From NCBI RefSeq assembly GCF_026341815.1, contig NZ_JAPENX010000001.1, positions 744,001 to 808,000 of the forward strand: a DNA stretch of 64,000 nucleotides, given 5' to 3'. Positions 7,231 through 15,163 of the stretch are shown here, in pieces (the stretch's first letter is position 1; every line of letters starts with the position of its first letter). Made by a program: the position numbers and the translations under genes. The notes beneath the pieces were generated by a model, which saw only the letters and a program-made list of their open reading frames with translations, did not search any database and had not been told where the DNA came from. This stretch comes from Streptomyces sp. NBC_00572 (GTDB lineage: Bacteria; Actinomycetota; Actinomycetes; Streptomycetales; Streptomycetaceae).

Positions 7231-8646
7231 CTAGACGATCTGTGTGAGAGGCGTCAGCTTCTGGCCCTGGGCCGGGATGCTCGGCGCCTCTCGTGTCTCC
7301 AGACCGAAACTGGTGAACGCCGTCCGGCGGGGCAGCGGGTACGGCTCCTTGCCGCTGATCGAGTTGAGGATCGTCGCGCTCCGCCAGGCGGCGAGGCCCA
7401 GGTCGGGGGCGCCGACGCCATGGGTGTGCTTCTCGGCGTTCTGTACGTGGACGGCGCCGGTCACGGACGGGTCGAGGACCAGCCGGTAGTGCTCGTCGAC
7501 CCTGGGGCGGCCGGCCGAGTCGTGGCGCAGATACGGGTCGAGACCGGCGAGCATCCGGTCCACCGGGCGCTCCCGGTAGCCGGTCGCGAGGACGACCGCG
7601 TCGGTGGTGAGCCGGGAGCGGCTGCCCTGCTGGAGGTGTTCCAGGTGCAGCTCCACCTGGGTGGTGGCGACCCGGCCTGCCGTACGGACCCGGACGCCGG
7701 GGGTGATGACGGCGTCGGGCCAGCCGCCGTGCAGGGTGCGGCGGTACAGCTCGTCGTGGATGGCCGCGATGGTGTCGGCGTCGATGCCCTTGTGCAGCTG
7801 CCACTGGCGGGGCACGAGTTCACCGCGTACCGGCTCGGGCAGGGAGTGGAAGTAGCGGGTGTAGTCGGGGGTGAAGTGCTCCAGTCCCAGCTTGGAGTAC
7901 TCCATCGGTGCGAAGGCCTCGCTGCGGGCCAGCCAGTGGATCTGCTCGGCTCCGGCGGGACGGGCCCGGAGCAGGTCGAGGAAGACCTCGGCGCCGGACT
8001 GGCCGGAGCCGATGACGGTCACGTGCCCGGCGGCGAGGAGCGTCTCGCGGTGCGCGAGATAGTCGGCGGAATGGAAGACGGGAACGCCGGGGGCGTCGGC
8101 GAGCGGCTTGAGCGGCTCGGGGACGTACGGCTCGGTGCCGACTCCGAGGACGACGTTGCGGGTGTACGCGCGGCCCAGCGCCTCGGCCTCGCCCTCCGGG
8201 TCGATCTGGGTGAAGTCGACCTCGAACAGGCGCCGCTCGGGGTTCCAGCGGACCGAGTCGACCTGGTGACCGAAGTGCAGACCGGGGAGCTGCTCGCTGA
8301 CCCAGCGGCAGTAGGCGTCGTACTCGGCGCGCTGGATGTGGAACTTCTCGGCGAAGTAGAAGGGGAAGAGGCGCTCACGGCTCTTCAGATAGTTGAGGAA
8401 GGTCCAGGGGCTGGCCGGGTCGGCCAGGGTCACCAGGTCGGCGAGGAACGGGACCTGGAGGGTGGCGCCCTCGATGAGGAGACCCGGGTGCCAGTGGAAG
8501 GCCGGTTTCTGCTCGAAGAAGGAGGCGGCGAGCCCGCCGGGGACGCCGTGCGCGAGTGCGGCGAGCGAGAGGTTGAAGGGGCCGATGCCGACGCCCACCA
8601 GATCGTGGGGCTGATCGAGGTCCTGCTGAGGGGTGCTGCCGGTCAT
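7231..8646 (-). CDS. Lysine/ornithine/diamine N-hydroxylase (SidA/IucD/DesB family)
   Basis: 471 aa. It is a flavin- and NADPH-dependent N-hydroxylating monooxygenase: the FAD site GVGIGPFNLSLAA near the N-terminus, the family hallmark FHWHPGLLIEGATLQVPFLADLV (given here in part: HWHPGLLIEGATLQ), the NADPH site VIGSGQSGAEVFLDLL near residue 200 and the C-terminal ATGYRERPVDRML. It would hydroxylate a primary amine such as cadaverine, the first committed step to hydroxamate siderophores. It overlaps the upstream decarboxylase by ATGA, matching the DesA-DesB order. The acyltransferase and IucA/IucC synthetase genes expected for desferrioxamine do not follow. Confidence 0.9.
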   Translation of the reverse strand: MTGSTPQQDLDQPHDLVGVGIGPFNLSLAALAHGVPGGLAASFFEQKPAFHWHPGLLIEGATLQVPFLADLVTLADPASPWTFLNYLKSRERLFPFYFAEKFHIQRAEYDAYCRWVSEQLPGLHFGHQVDSVRWNPERRLFEVDFTQIDPEGEAEALGRAYTRNVVLGVGTEPYVPEPLKPLADAPGVPVFHSADYLAHRETLLAAGHVTVIGSGQSGAEVFLDLLRARPAGAEQIHWLARSEAFAPMEYSKLGLEHFTPDYTRYFHSLPEPVRGELVPRQWQLHKGIDADTIAAIHDELYRRTLHGGWPDAVITPGVRVRTAGRVATTQVELHLEHLQQGSRSRLTTDAVVLATGYRERPVDRMLAGLDPYLRHDSAGRPRVDEHYRLVLDPSVTGAVHVQNAEKHTHGVGAPDLGLAAWRSATILNSISGKEPYPLPRRTAFTSFGLETREAPSIPAQGQKLTPLTQIV

Positions 8647-10019
8647 CGCTGCGCGCTGCCTTCCACGAGGGTGATGAGCTGAGCCAGGTCGCCGGGGGTG
8701 GCGTGGGGGTTGAGCAGGGTGGCCTTGAGCCAGAGGCGGCCGTCGGCCTCGGCGCGGCCGAGGACGGCACGGCCCTCGGCGAGGAGGGTGCGGCGGATCG
8801 CGGCGACGGTCCCGTCGTCGGCGCCGCTCGGCCGGAACAGGACCGTGGTGAGGGTCGGCCGGGCCCGCAGATCGAGCCCCGGCGTCTTCTCCACCAGATC
8901 GGCCAGGTCCCGGGCCCGGTCCATACAGGCGTCGACGAGCGCGCCGAGGCCGGTGCGGCCCAGGGCCCGGAGGGTGACGGCGGTCTTGAGGACGTCGGGA
9001 CGGCGGGTGGTGCGCAGCGAGCGGCCCAGGAGGTCGGGGAGGCCCGCCTCGGTGTCGTCGTCGGCGTTGAGGTAGTCGGCGGTGTGACCGAGGGCGGCGA
9101 GGTCGGCGGCCTCTCGGACGGCGAGGAGCCCGGCGGCGGCCGGCTGCCAGCCCAGCTTGTGCAGATCGACGGTGACGGTACGGGCCCGGGCCAGACCGTC
9201 CAGGAGGGGGCGGTGGGTGCGGCTGAAGAGGAGCGGGCCGCCGTAGGCCGCGTCGACGTGGAGCTCGGCGTCGTGCGCCGCGCAGACGTCCGCGAGGGCC
9301 GGGATCGGGTCGATGAGGCCCTCGTCGGTGGTGCCGGCGGTGACGGCGACCACGACCGGGCCGGTGAGGGTGGTCAGTGCCTCGTGGAGCGCGGCCGGGT
9401 CGAGGGTGCCGCTGGGGGTGGGCACCACGACCGGCTCGGGGAGGCCGAGGAGCCAGGCGGCGCGCCGGAAGGAGTGGTGGGCGTTCGCGCCGACGACGGT
9501 ACGGACCGGGCCGAGGCGCTCCCTCGCGAGCAGCAGGGCGAGCTGGTTGGACTCGGTGCCGCCGGTGGTGACGAGCGCGTCGGGGGCGGCGGCGCCCGGA
9601 TACACCTCGGTGGCGAGCGCGGCCGTGACCAGGGCTTCCAGGGCGGAGGCGGCGGGGGCCTGGTCCCAGGAGTCCATGGACGGGTTCAGGGCGGAGGCGG
9701 CAAGATCCGCGGCGGCGGCGAGGGCGAGGGGTGGGGTGTGGAGGTGGGCGGCGCAGAGGGGGTGGGCGGGGTCGGCGGCGCCGGCGGCCAGTGCCCGGAC
9801 GATGGTGGCCAGCGCCTCGTCCGCGCCGGTGCCGGTCTCGGGGAGCGCGGTGCCGAGTGCGCCGACGCGGCGGGCCACCGCTTCCGGGCCGCCGGCGGGG
9901 AGGGGGCCGCCGCGCTCCTTCGCCCCCGCGCGAAGTGCGTCGAGGACGGTATCGAGGAGGGGGCCGAGGGCATCGGGGCCGGGGGCGCCTCCGGCGAGGG
10001 GTGGGGGTTCGGCACGCAT
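8643..10019 (-). CDS. PLP-dependent decarboxylase (DesA / diaminobutyrate decarboxylase family)
   Basis: 458 aa from ATG 10019. Group II PLP decarboxylase: VTTGGTESNQLALLLAR in the cofactor site, HVDAAYGGPLLFS with the PLP-contacting Asp, and the Schiff-base lysine in TVDLHKLGWQP, the form seen in siderophore-pathway decarboxylases acting on lysine or 2,4-diaminobutyrate. The product diamine would feed the coupled N-hydroxylase. An upstream extension to 10208 is open but Pro/Ser-rich and non-conserved, so MRAEPPP was chosen as start; its ribosome site is weak. No clear DmdR iron box is visible upstream. Confidence 0.87.
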   Translation of the reverse strand: MRAEPPPLAGGAPGPDALGPLLDTVLDALRAGAKERGGPLPAGGPEAVARRVGALGTALPETGTGADEALATIVRALAAGAADPAHPLCAAHLHTPPLALAAAADLAASALNPSMDSWDQAPAASALEALVTAALATEVYPGAAAPDALVTTGGTESNQLALLLARERLGPVRTVVGANAHHSFRRAAWLLGLPEPVVVPTPSGTLDPAALHEALTTLTGPVVVAVTAGTTDEGLIDPIPALADVCAAHDAELHVDAAYGGPLLFSRTHRPLLDGLARARTVTVDLHKLGWQPAAAGLLAVREAADLAALGHTADYLNADDDTEAGLPDLLGRSLRTTRRPDVLKTAVTLRALGRTGLGALVDACMDRARDLADLVEKTPGLDLRARPTLTTVLFRPSGADDGTVAAIRRTLLAEGRAVLGRAEADGRLWLKATLLNPHATPGDLAQLITLVEGSAQR

Positions 10020-10105
10020 GGACGACAGAGTGCCGGGGGTTGTCGGGGTATGTCCGGGGAGTGGGTCGTTGTGACCCGAACGGGTTACCTGGGCCGGCGG
10101 GTGCG

Positions 10106-10132
10106 GCCCGGCCGGTGTGCTACCGGCCGGGC
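10106..10132 (-). terminator. GC hairpin downstream of pepN
   Basis: Perfect 11-bp stem (10106-10116 with 10122-10132) and a 5-nt loop, without a T tract. It lies about 95 nt beyond the pepN stop and about 90 nt upstream of the decarboxylase start, so it could terminate pepN or be part of the decarboxylase leader. Confidence 0.45.
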
Positions 10133-10183
10133 TCGGGCCCGAAGGGTGCAGCGGGGTCTGTCTGGGGTCTGTCGAAACACCCC

Positions 10184-10230
10184 CTAGGTGTATTGACCCG
10201 CGTGACAACGCTGCAGGTCAGTACACCTAG
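10184..10230. repeat. Long dyad at the pepN 3' end
   Basis: Arms CTAGGTGTATTGAC (10184-10197) and GTCAGTACACCTAG (10217-10230) are inverted repeats with one mismatch and a 19-nt spacer. The right arm overlaps the pepN stop codon. It may be an operator for the decarboxylase-monooxygenase pair or an RNA stem at the pepN end. Confidence 0.4.
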
Positions 10231-12713
10231 GCCGTACGGGCCTTCAGGGCTCGGCGGAGGTCGTCCAGTTGGTCCACCAGTTTGCGGTGGAGGGCCGGGG
10301 TCATCTCGTCGGTCGTCAGGTGGTGGTCGCCCAGGGTCAGGGAGTCGGGGTCGATCGCGTACGACGGGAAGGCGTAGCGGCCGGCGGCTTCGGCCATCGC
10401 GGCGCCGCGGCGGGCGGCCAGGGCGATGGCCGCCGGGTAGAAGCGGGGGACGTACTCGCGTACGAGGTCCGACTGCTCCGGCTGCCAGAAGCCCTGGGCG
10501 GTGGCGGTGAAGAGGTAGTTGGAGAGGTCGTCCGTGTCGAAGAGGGCCGACCAGGCCGCCGCCTTCGCCTCGGCGGTGGGGAGGGAGGCCCGGCAGCGGG
10601 CCGCGCCCTCCTGGCCGGTGGCGCTCGGGTCCCGCTCCAGTTCGGCGGCGATCGTGGGCTCGTCGGTGGCGCCGAGGACGGCGAGGCGGGCCAGGATGCG
10701 CCAGCGCAGTTCCGGGTCGAGTTCGGGGCCGCCGTGGACGGTGCCCTCGTCGAGCCAGGAGGCGATCTTGTCGGGGGTGGAGGCGCTGTCGATGAACGCG
10801 CGGACGGCGGTGAGGCGCAGACCGGGCGCGTCGCCGTCCTCGGTGCGGCGCAGCAGCGCGCGGGCGATCTCGCCGATGGTGGCGAGGGCGGCGGGCCGCT
10901 CGTCCTCGGTGACGTACCGGTCGGCGATCTGGGCGCGGGCGAAGCCGAGGACGCCCTGGACGAGGGCGAGTTCGTTCTCCTCGGCGAGGTGCGCGAGGGC
11001 GATCTCCAGGTACGCGCGGGGGGCGAGGTCGCCGTCGCGGACCATGTCGCGGAGCGCGTTCCAGATGACGGCGCGGGTCAGTGCGTCGGGGATGCGGGAG
11101 AGGCCGCGCAGGGCGGACTCCGCGGACACGTCGTCGAAGCGGAGCTTGGCGTAGGTGAGGTCCTCGTCGTTGAGGACGACGAGGGCGGGGCGCGGGCCGG
11201 TGAGCTCGGCGGGCTCGGCCTGGGGCACGTCGAGTTCGCGGCGCTCGCGCAGGACGAGGTCGCCGGAGGGGTCGCGGTCGTAGAGGCCGGCGGAGATCCG
11301 GTGCGGGCGGCTTCCGTCGCGGTCGATCGCGAGCTTCCAGTGGAGGCCCTCGCCGGTGAGGGCGGGGGTGAGGGTGTCGACGCCGGTGGTGCGGAGCCAC
11401 TGGTCGGCCCAGGCGTGGACGTCGCGTTCGGTGGCGGCGGCGAGGTTGTCGATGAAGTCGGCGAGGGTGGCGTTGCCGAACTTGTGGCGCTTGAAGTGGA
11501 TGTTGATGCCGGCGAGGAAGTCCTTCTCGCCGAGCCAGCTGACGAGCTGGCGGAGGGCGGAGGCGCCCTTGGCGTAGGAGATGCCGTCGAAGTTGAGGAG
11601 GGCGGAGGCGGTGTCGGGGACGGACTCCGGGTCGGGGGCGACGGGGTGGGTGGAGGGCCGCTGGTCGGCCTCGTACCCCCAGGCCTTCCGGGTGACGCCG
11701 AAGTCGACCCAGGTGTCGGGGAAGAGGTCGGCGCAGGCCTCGTTGACGGTCTGGAAGCCCATGTACTCGGCGAAGGACTCGTTCAGCCAGATGTCGTCCC
11801 ACCAGCGGAGGGTGACGAGGTCGCCGAACCACATGTGGGCCATCTCGTGGGCGATGACCATGGCCCGGGTCTGCCGCTCGGTGACGGTGACGGCGGAGCG
11901 GAAGACGAACTCGTCGCGGAAGGTGACGAGGCCGGGGTTCTCCATGGCGCCCGCGTTGAACTCGGGAACGAAGGCCTGGTCGTAGGAGTCGAAGGGGTAC
12001 GGCTCCTCGAACTTCTCGTGGAAGCGGTCGTAGCAGGCCTTGGTGACGGCGAGGATCTCGTCGGCGTCGGCGTCGAGGTGGGCGGCGAGGGAGCGGCGGC
12101 AGTGGATGCCGAAGGGGAGCCCGGCGTGCTCGGTGCGGATCGAGTGCCAGGGTCCGGCGGCGACGCAGACGAAGTAGGTGGAGAGCGGCGGGGTGGGGGC
12201 GGCCTTCCAGCGGCCGTCGGGCTGCTGCTCGGTGATGCCGTTGGCGAGGACGGTCCAGCCCTCGGGGGCCGTGACGGACACCTCGAAGGCGGCCTTCAGG
12301 TCGGGCTGGTCGAAGGCGGCGAAGACGCGCTGGACGTCCTCCATGAAGAGCTGGGTGTAGACGTACGACTCGCCGTCGCTGGGGTCCGTGAACCGGTGCA
12401 TGCCCTCGCCGGTACGGGAGTACCGCATGGTGGCGACGATCCGCAGGACGTGCTCGCCCGCGGCGAGGCGCAGCGGCAGCCGGTTCCCTTCGAGGGTGGT
12501 GAGGTCGAGCGGCTCGTCGTCCAGGAGGGCGGAGTGCAGGGTTTCGGGCTTCAGCTCGACGAAGGTGTCCCCGGCGGTGCGGGCGGTGAACCTGACGAGG
12601 CTGGTGGACTCGAAGGTCTCGTCGCCGGTGGTGAGGTCGAGGTCCACGCTGTAGTGCTGGACATCGAGGAGCTGGGCACGGGTCTGCGCTTCGTCGCGCG
12701 TCAGTACGGACAT
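10227..12713 (-). CDS. pepN: Aminopeptidase N (M1 family)
   Basis: 828 aa from ATG 12713. This cytosolic zinc aminopeptidase removes N-terminal residues from peptides. The exopeptidase motif GAMEN is present, and the zinc site is HEMAH at residues 289-293, followed 18 residues later by the third ligand Glu in NESFAEYMG. The C-terminal ERAP1-like helical domain is complete (about 500-828). Length matches the Streptomyces PepN family (about 830-860 aa). An upstream in-frame extension to 12764 lacks homology; MSVLTRDEAQ is the conserved start. It lies 88 nt downstream of the asparaginase gene on the same strand. Confidence 0.96.
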   Translation of the reverse strand: MSVLTRDEAQTRAQLLDVQHYSVDLDLTTGDETFESTSLVRFTARTAGDTFVELKPETLHSALLDDEPLDLTTLEGNRLPLRLAAGEHVLRIVATMRYSRTGEGMHRFTDPSDGESYVYTQLFMEDVQRVFAAFDQPDLKAAFEVSVTAPEGWTVLANGITEQQPDGRWKAAPTPPLSTYFVCVAAGPWHSIRTEHAGLPFGIHCRRSLAAHLDADADEILAVTKACYDRFHEKFEEPYPFDSYDQAFVPEFNAGAMENPGLVTFRDEFVFRSAVTVTERQTRAMVIAHEMAHMWFGDLVTLRWWDDIWLNESFAEYMGFQTVNEACADLFPDTWVDFGVTRKAWGYEADQRPSTHPVAPDPESVPDTASALLNFDGISYAKGASALRQLVSWLGEKDFLAGINIHFKRHKFGNATLADFIDNLAAATERDVHAWADQWLRTTGVDTLTPALTGEGLHWKLAIDRDGSRPHRISAGLYDRDPSGDLVLRERRELDVPQAEPAELTGPRPALVVLNDEDLTYAKLRFDDVSAESALRGLSRIPDALTRAVIWNALRDMVRDGDLAPRAYLEIALAHLAEENELALVQGVLGFARAQIADRYVTEDERPAALATIGEIARALLRRTEDGDAPGLRLTAVRAFIDSASTPDKIASWLDEGTVHGGPELDPELRWRILARLAVLGATDEPTIAAELERDPSATGQEGAARCRASLPTAEAKAAAWSALFDTDDLSNYLFTATAQGFWQPEQSDLVREYVPRFYPAAIALAARRGAAMAEAAGRYAFPSYAIDPDSLTLGDHHLTTDEMTPALHRKLVDQLDDLRRALKARTA

Positions 12714-12801
12714 GGCCCTATGCTGCCCGATGCCTTCGGCGTCGGGCAGGGGTGGTGGCGACAAGACTCCGCTGGTGGGGGCGGGACACTCTCTGCCGGG
12801 C

Positions 12802-13788
12802 TCAGGCGAGTCCGGAGCCGTCCAGGTGGGCGAAGGCGGCGGTGATGCGGGGGCGGTCGTAGCCGGCCGGGCCGGCCGCGCCGCTGGACAGCAGGGTGTG
12901 GAGCAGGATCCGGGCCTTGGCCGGGTCGAGGGCGCCGGCCGGGATCAGTCCGTGGTGCAGCAGGTCGTACTCGGATCCGGGGCCGCGGTAGGTGTCGGAG
13001 AGGGTCGCGCCGCCGCCGGTACGGGAGGCGAGGACGACCGGGATGCGGCGGGCGATCTCGGCGAGCGGTTCGACGAGCCAGGCGGGGGCGTGTCCGGCGC
13101 CGAAGGCGGCGACGACGAGGCCCTGGAAGCGGTGGTCGACGGCGTCGAGGAGTTCGCCGCGGTCGCCCAGGGAGAGGGTCACCAGGGCCACCCGTACGTC
13201 GGGGTCGAGCTTCAGCGGGCAGTACGCGGCGGGGACGGCGGGGCGGAGCAGGATGCGGGGCTCGCCCTCGACGACCGTGCCGAGCCGTCCGGCGCCGGGT
13301 GAGGCGAAGGTGGCGACGGAGGTGGTGTGGGTCTTGCGGACGAGCCGGGCCGCGTGGATCTCGTCGGCGAGGACGACGAGGACGCCGAGGTCGCGGCAGG
13401 CCGGGTCGGCGGCGACGGCGAGTGCGGCGGCCAGGTTGGCGGGGCCGTCGGCGCCGGGCAGGTCGGGGCGGCGCATGGCGCCGGTGACGACGATCGGCCG
13501 CTCGGTGGTGCAGAGCAGGTCGAGGAGGAAGGCGGTCTCCTCCAGGGTGTCGGTGCCCTGGACGACGACCACGCCGGAGCCGGCGGCGACGGTGGCGCGG
13601 ACCTCTGCGGCGAGCGCGGCGAGGTCCGCGTGGGTGAGGGTGGAGCTGGGGACGCGGCGGAAGTCGTTCAGGACGACGTCGTGGTCCCCGCCGAGCTCGG
13701 CCAGGACCTCCTGGCCGGTCATCCGGGCCGCGTCGCCGCCGCGTGCGGAGATGGTCCCTCCGAGGGTGAACACCGTGACGCGGGCCAT
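12802..13788 (-). CDS. ansA: L-asparaginase
   Basis: 328 aa. It hydrolyses asparagine to aspartate and ammonia. The first active-site threonine is in FTLGGTIS at the very N-terminus and the second active-site block is VVQGTDTLEETAFLL, near residue 80. No signal peptide is seen, so it is probably the cytoplasmic type. The start ATG overlaps the stop of the chorismate mutase gene by one base (TGATG), so translation is coupled. The pairing with chorismate mutase and an AraC regulator looks like one operon, but no common pathway is obvious. Confidence 0.93.
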   Translation of the reverse strand: MARVTVFTLGGTISARGGDAARMTGQEVLAELGGDHDVVLNDFRRVPSSTLTHADLAALAAEVRATVAAGSGVVVVQGTDTLEETAFLLDLLCTTERPIVVTGAMRRPDLPGADGPANLAAALAVAADPACRDLGVLVVLADEIHAARLVRKTHTTSVATFASPGAGRLGTVVEGEPRILLRPAVPAAYCPLKLDPDVRVALVTLSLGDRGELLDAVDHRFQGLVVAAFGAGHAPAWLVEPLAEIARRIPVVLASRTGGGATLSDTYRGPGSEYDLLHHGLIPAGALDPAKARILLHTLLSSGAAGPAGYDRPRITAAFAHLDGSGLA

Positions 13789-14135
13789 CAGCGTGCTCCG
13801 TCCGCAATCGTCTCGTGGTGGCGGATGACCTCGGCGATGATGAAGTTCAGGAGTTTCTCCGCGAAGGCCGGGTCCAGTTTGGCGTTCCCGGCGAGTTCCC
13901 GCAGCCGGGCGATCTGGCGGGCCTCGCGGGCGGGGTCGGCGGGCGGCAGCTGGTGCCGGGCCTTGAGGACGCCGACCTGCTGGGTGCACTTGAAGCGCTC
14001 GGCGAGCATGTGCACGACCGCCGCGTCGATGTTGTCGATGCTTTCGCGCAGCCGGGTCAGCTCGGCCCGTACGGACTCCGGCTGAGACGGGGGCGGGGAC
14101 GGGGTGGGCTGCTGGGGGCCGGTGGACTCGCTCAT
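13788..14135 (-). CDS. Chorismate mutase (AroQ type)
   Basis: 115 aa from ATG 14135. Single AroQ-fold domain: LTRLRESIDNIDAAVVHMLAERF forms the first helix (given here in part: RESIDNIDAAVVHML), with QVGVLKARHQLPPADPAR, ARLRELA and LLNFIIAEVIRHHE following. It rearranges chorismate to prephenate for Phe/Tyr synthesis. A Pro/Ser-rich N-terminal leader of about 20 residues precedes the domain. It lies 11 nt downstream of the AraC-family gene and overlaps the asparaginase start. The placement is typical of Streptomyces monofunctional chorismate mutases. Confidence 0.92.
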   Translation of the reverse strand: MSESTGPQQPTPSPPPSQPESVRAELTRLRESIDNIDAAVVHMLAERFKCTQQVGVLKARHQLPPADPAREARQIARLRELAGNAKLDPAFAEKLLNFIIAEVIRHHETIADGAR

Positions 14136-14146
14136 GATCTGCGAGC

Positions 14147-15034
14147 TTAGACGGATCTCGGGAGGATCGTGGGCGGGTGTTCGGGATCCGGAACGGTGTT
14201 GCTCCAGCCGCCGTGCACCGACCGTCCCTGCTGCTCGCGGAAGCGGATGGGGGCGGTGCCGACCCGGCGGGTGAACAGCCGGGAGAAGTAGGCCGGGTCG
14301 TCGTAGCCGACCCGGCGGGCGACGGCGGCGACGGGCAGTTCGGTGGCGGCGAGGAGTTCCTTGGCCCGGCCGAGGCGCACGGTGAGCAGGTAGTCCTTGG
14401 GGCTGCACCCGGCGGCCCGGCGGACGGCCGTGCGCAGCTCGGCGGCGGTCATGCCGTGCCGGGCGGCGTGTTCGGCGACGGAGAGCGGCTGGAAGGCGTC
14501 GCGGGCGAGGGCGGCGAGTACGGGGTCGCCGTCGGCGTTGGTGTCGGCGCGGGCCCGGCGCAGGGCGACGAGCAGTTCGTGGACGGCGGCGCCGGTCTCG
14601 ACTTCCAGGAGGGGGTTGCCGGGGCGGGCGGCGCGGGCGATCCGGCTGATGGCGGCGCGGGCGGGGGCGGCGTCGGCGAGGGGGACGACGGGCCGGTCGG
14701 GTTCTATGTAGCCGAGTTCGGTGTAGGTGGTGGTGGCGGGTCCGGTGAAGTCGACGAAGGCCTCGTCCCAGCCGGTGCCGGGGTCGGCGCCGTAGTGGTG
14801 GGGGGTGCCGGGGGTCAGCCAGAGCAGGGCGGGGGCGGTGACGGTGGTGCGGCGCCCGTCGGCGCCCCGGTACCAGCCGCTGCCGGCGGAGACGACGACG
14901 GCCACGTGGTGGTCGAGGGTGCGGGGCCCGACGGTGGGCAGGGTGCCGTGCTGGAGTCCGACGCCGAGACAGACGAGGCCGAGGCGATGGTGGACGGGGC
15001 TGGGCGTGAAGTAGCGCATCCAGGTGTGGTACAT
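14147..15034 (-). CDS. AraC-family transcriptional regulator
   Basis: 295 aa from ATG 15034, preceded by GGGAGGGG. N-terminal cupin-like sugar-binding domain (about residues 10-130; LTPGTPHHYGADPGTGW) and C-terminal double HTH (about 185-280; LSVAEHAARHGM and LPVAAVARRVGYDDPAYFSRLF, the classical AraC signature). It is divergent from the GH35 beta-galactosidase with 129 nt between starts, so that enzyme is the likely target. It is followed by chorismate mutase 11 nt downstream. A long open frame extending upstream is the antisense shadow of the galactosidase gene. Confidence 0.92.
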   Translation of the reverse strand: MYHTWMRYFTPSPVHHRLGLVCLGVGLQHGTLPTVGPRTLDHHVAVVVSAGSGWYRGADGRRTTVTAPALLWLTPGTPHHYGADPGTGWDEAFVDFTGPATTTYTELGYIEPDRPVVPLADAAPARAAISRIARAARPGNPLLEVETGAAVHELLVALRRARADTNADGDPVLAALARDAFQPLSVAEHAARHGMTAAELRTAVRRAAGCSPKDYLLTVRLGRAKELLAATELPVAAVARRVGYDDPAYFSRLFTRRVGTAPIRFREQQGRSVHGGWSNTVPDPEHPPTILPRSV

Positions 15035-15163
15035 GCGGTGGTGCCCCTCCCTCGGGCCCGTCCGGCGCCATCGGGGTCGGATGGGACGGGCAGGCCCTAA
15101 CGTCCAAACTGCGACGATCTTTGTCCATGGACCGGTTCGCCGCCAGAGGGTGAGGGTGAGGCC

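Noticed and set aside
10020..10183. Iron box upstream of the siderophore-type decarboxylase
   Set aside because: No sequence close to the 19-bp TTAGGTTAGGCTCACCTAA consensus is present; only separated TAGGT-like half sites.
10269..12845. Open frame of about 860 codons antisense to pepN
   Set aside because: Val/Gly/Glu-rich shadow of pepN with no motifs; pepN itself is complete.
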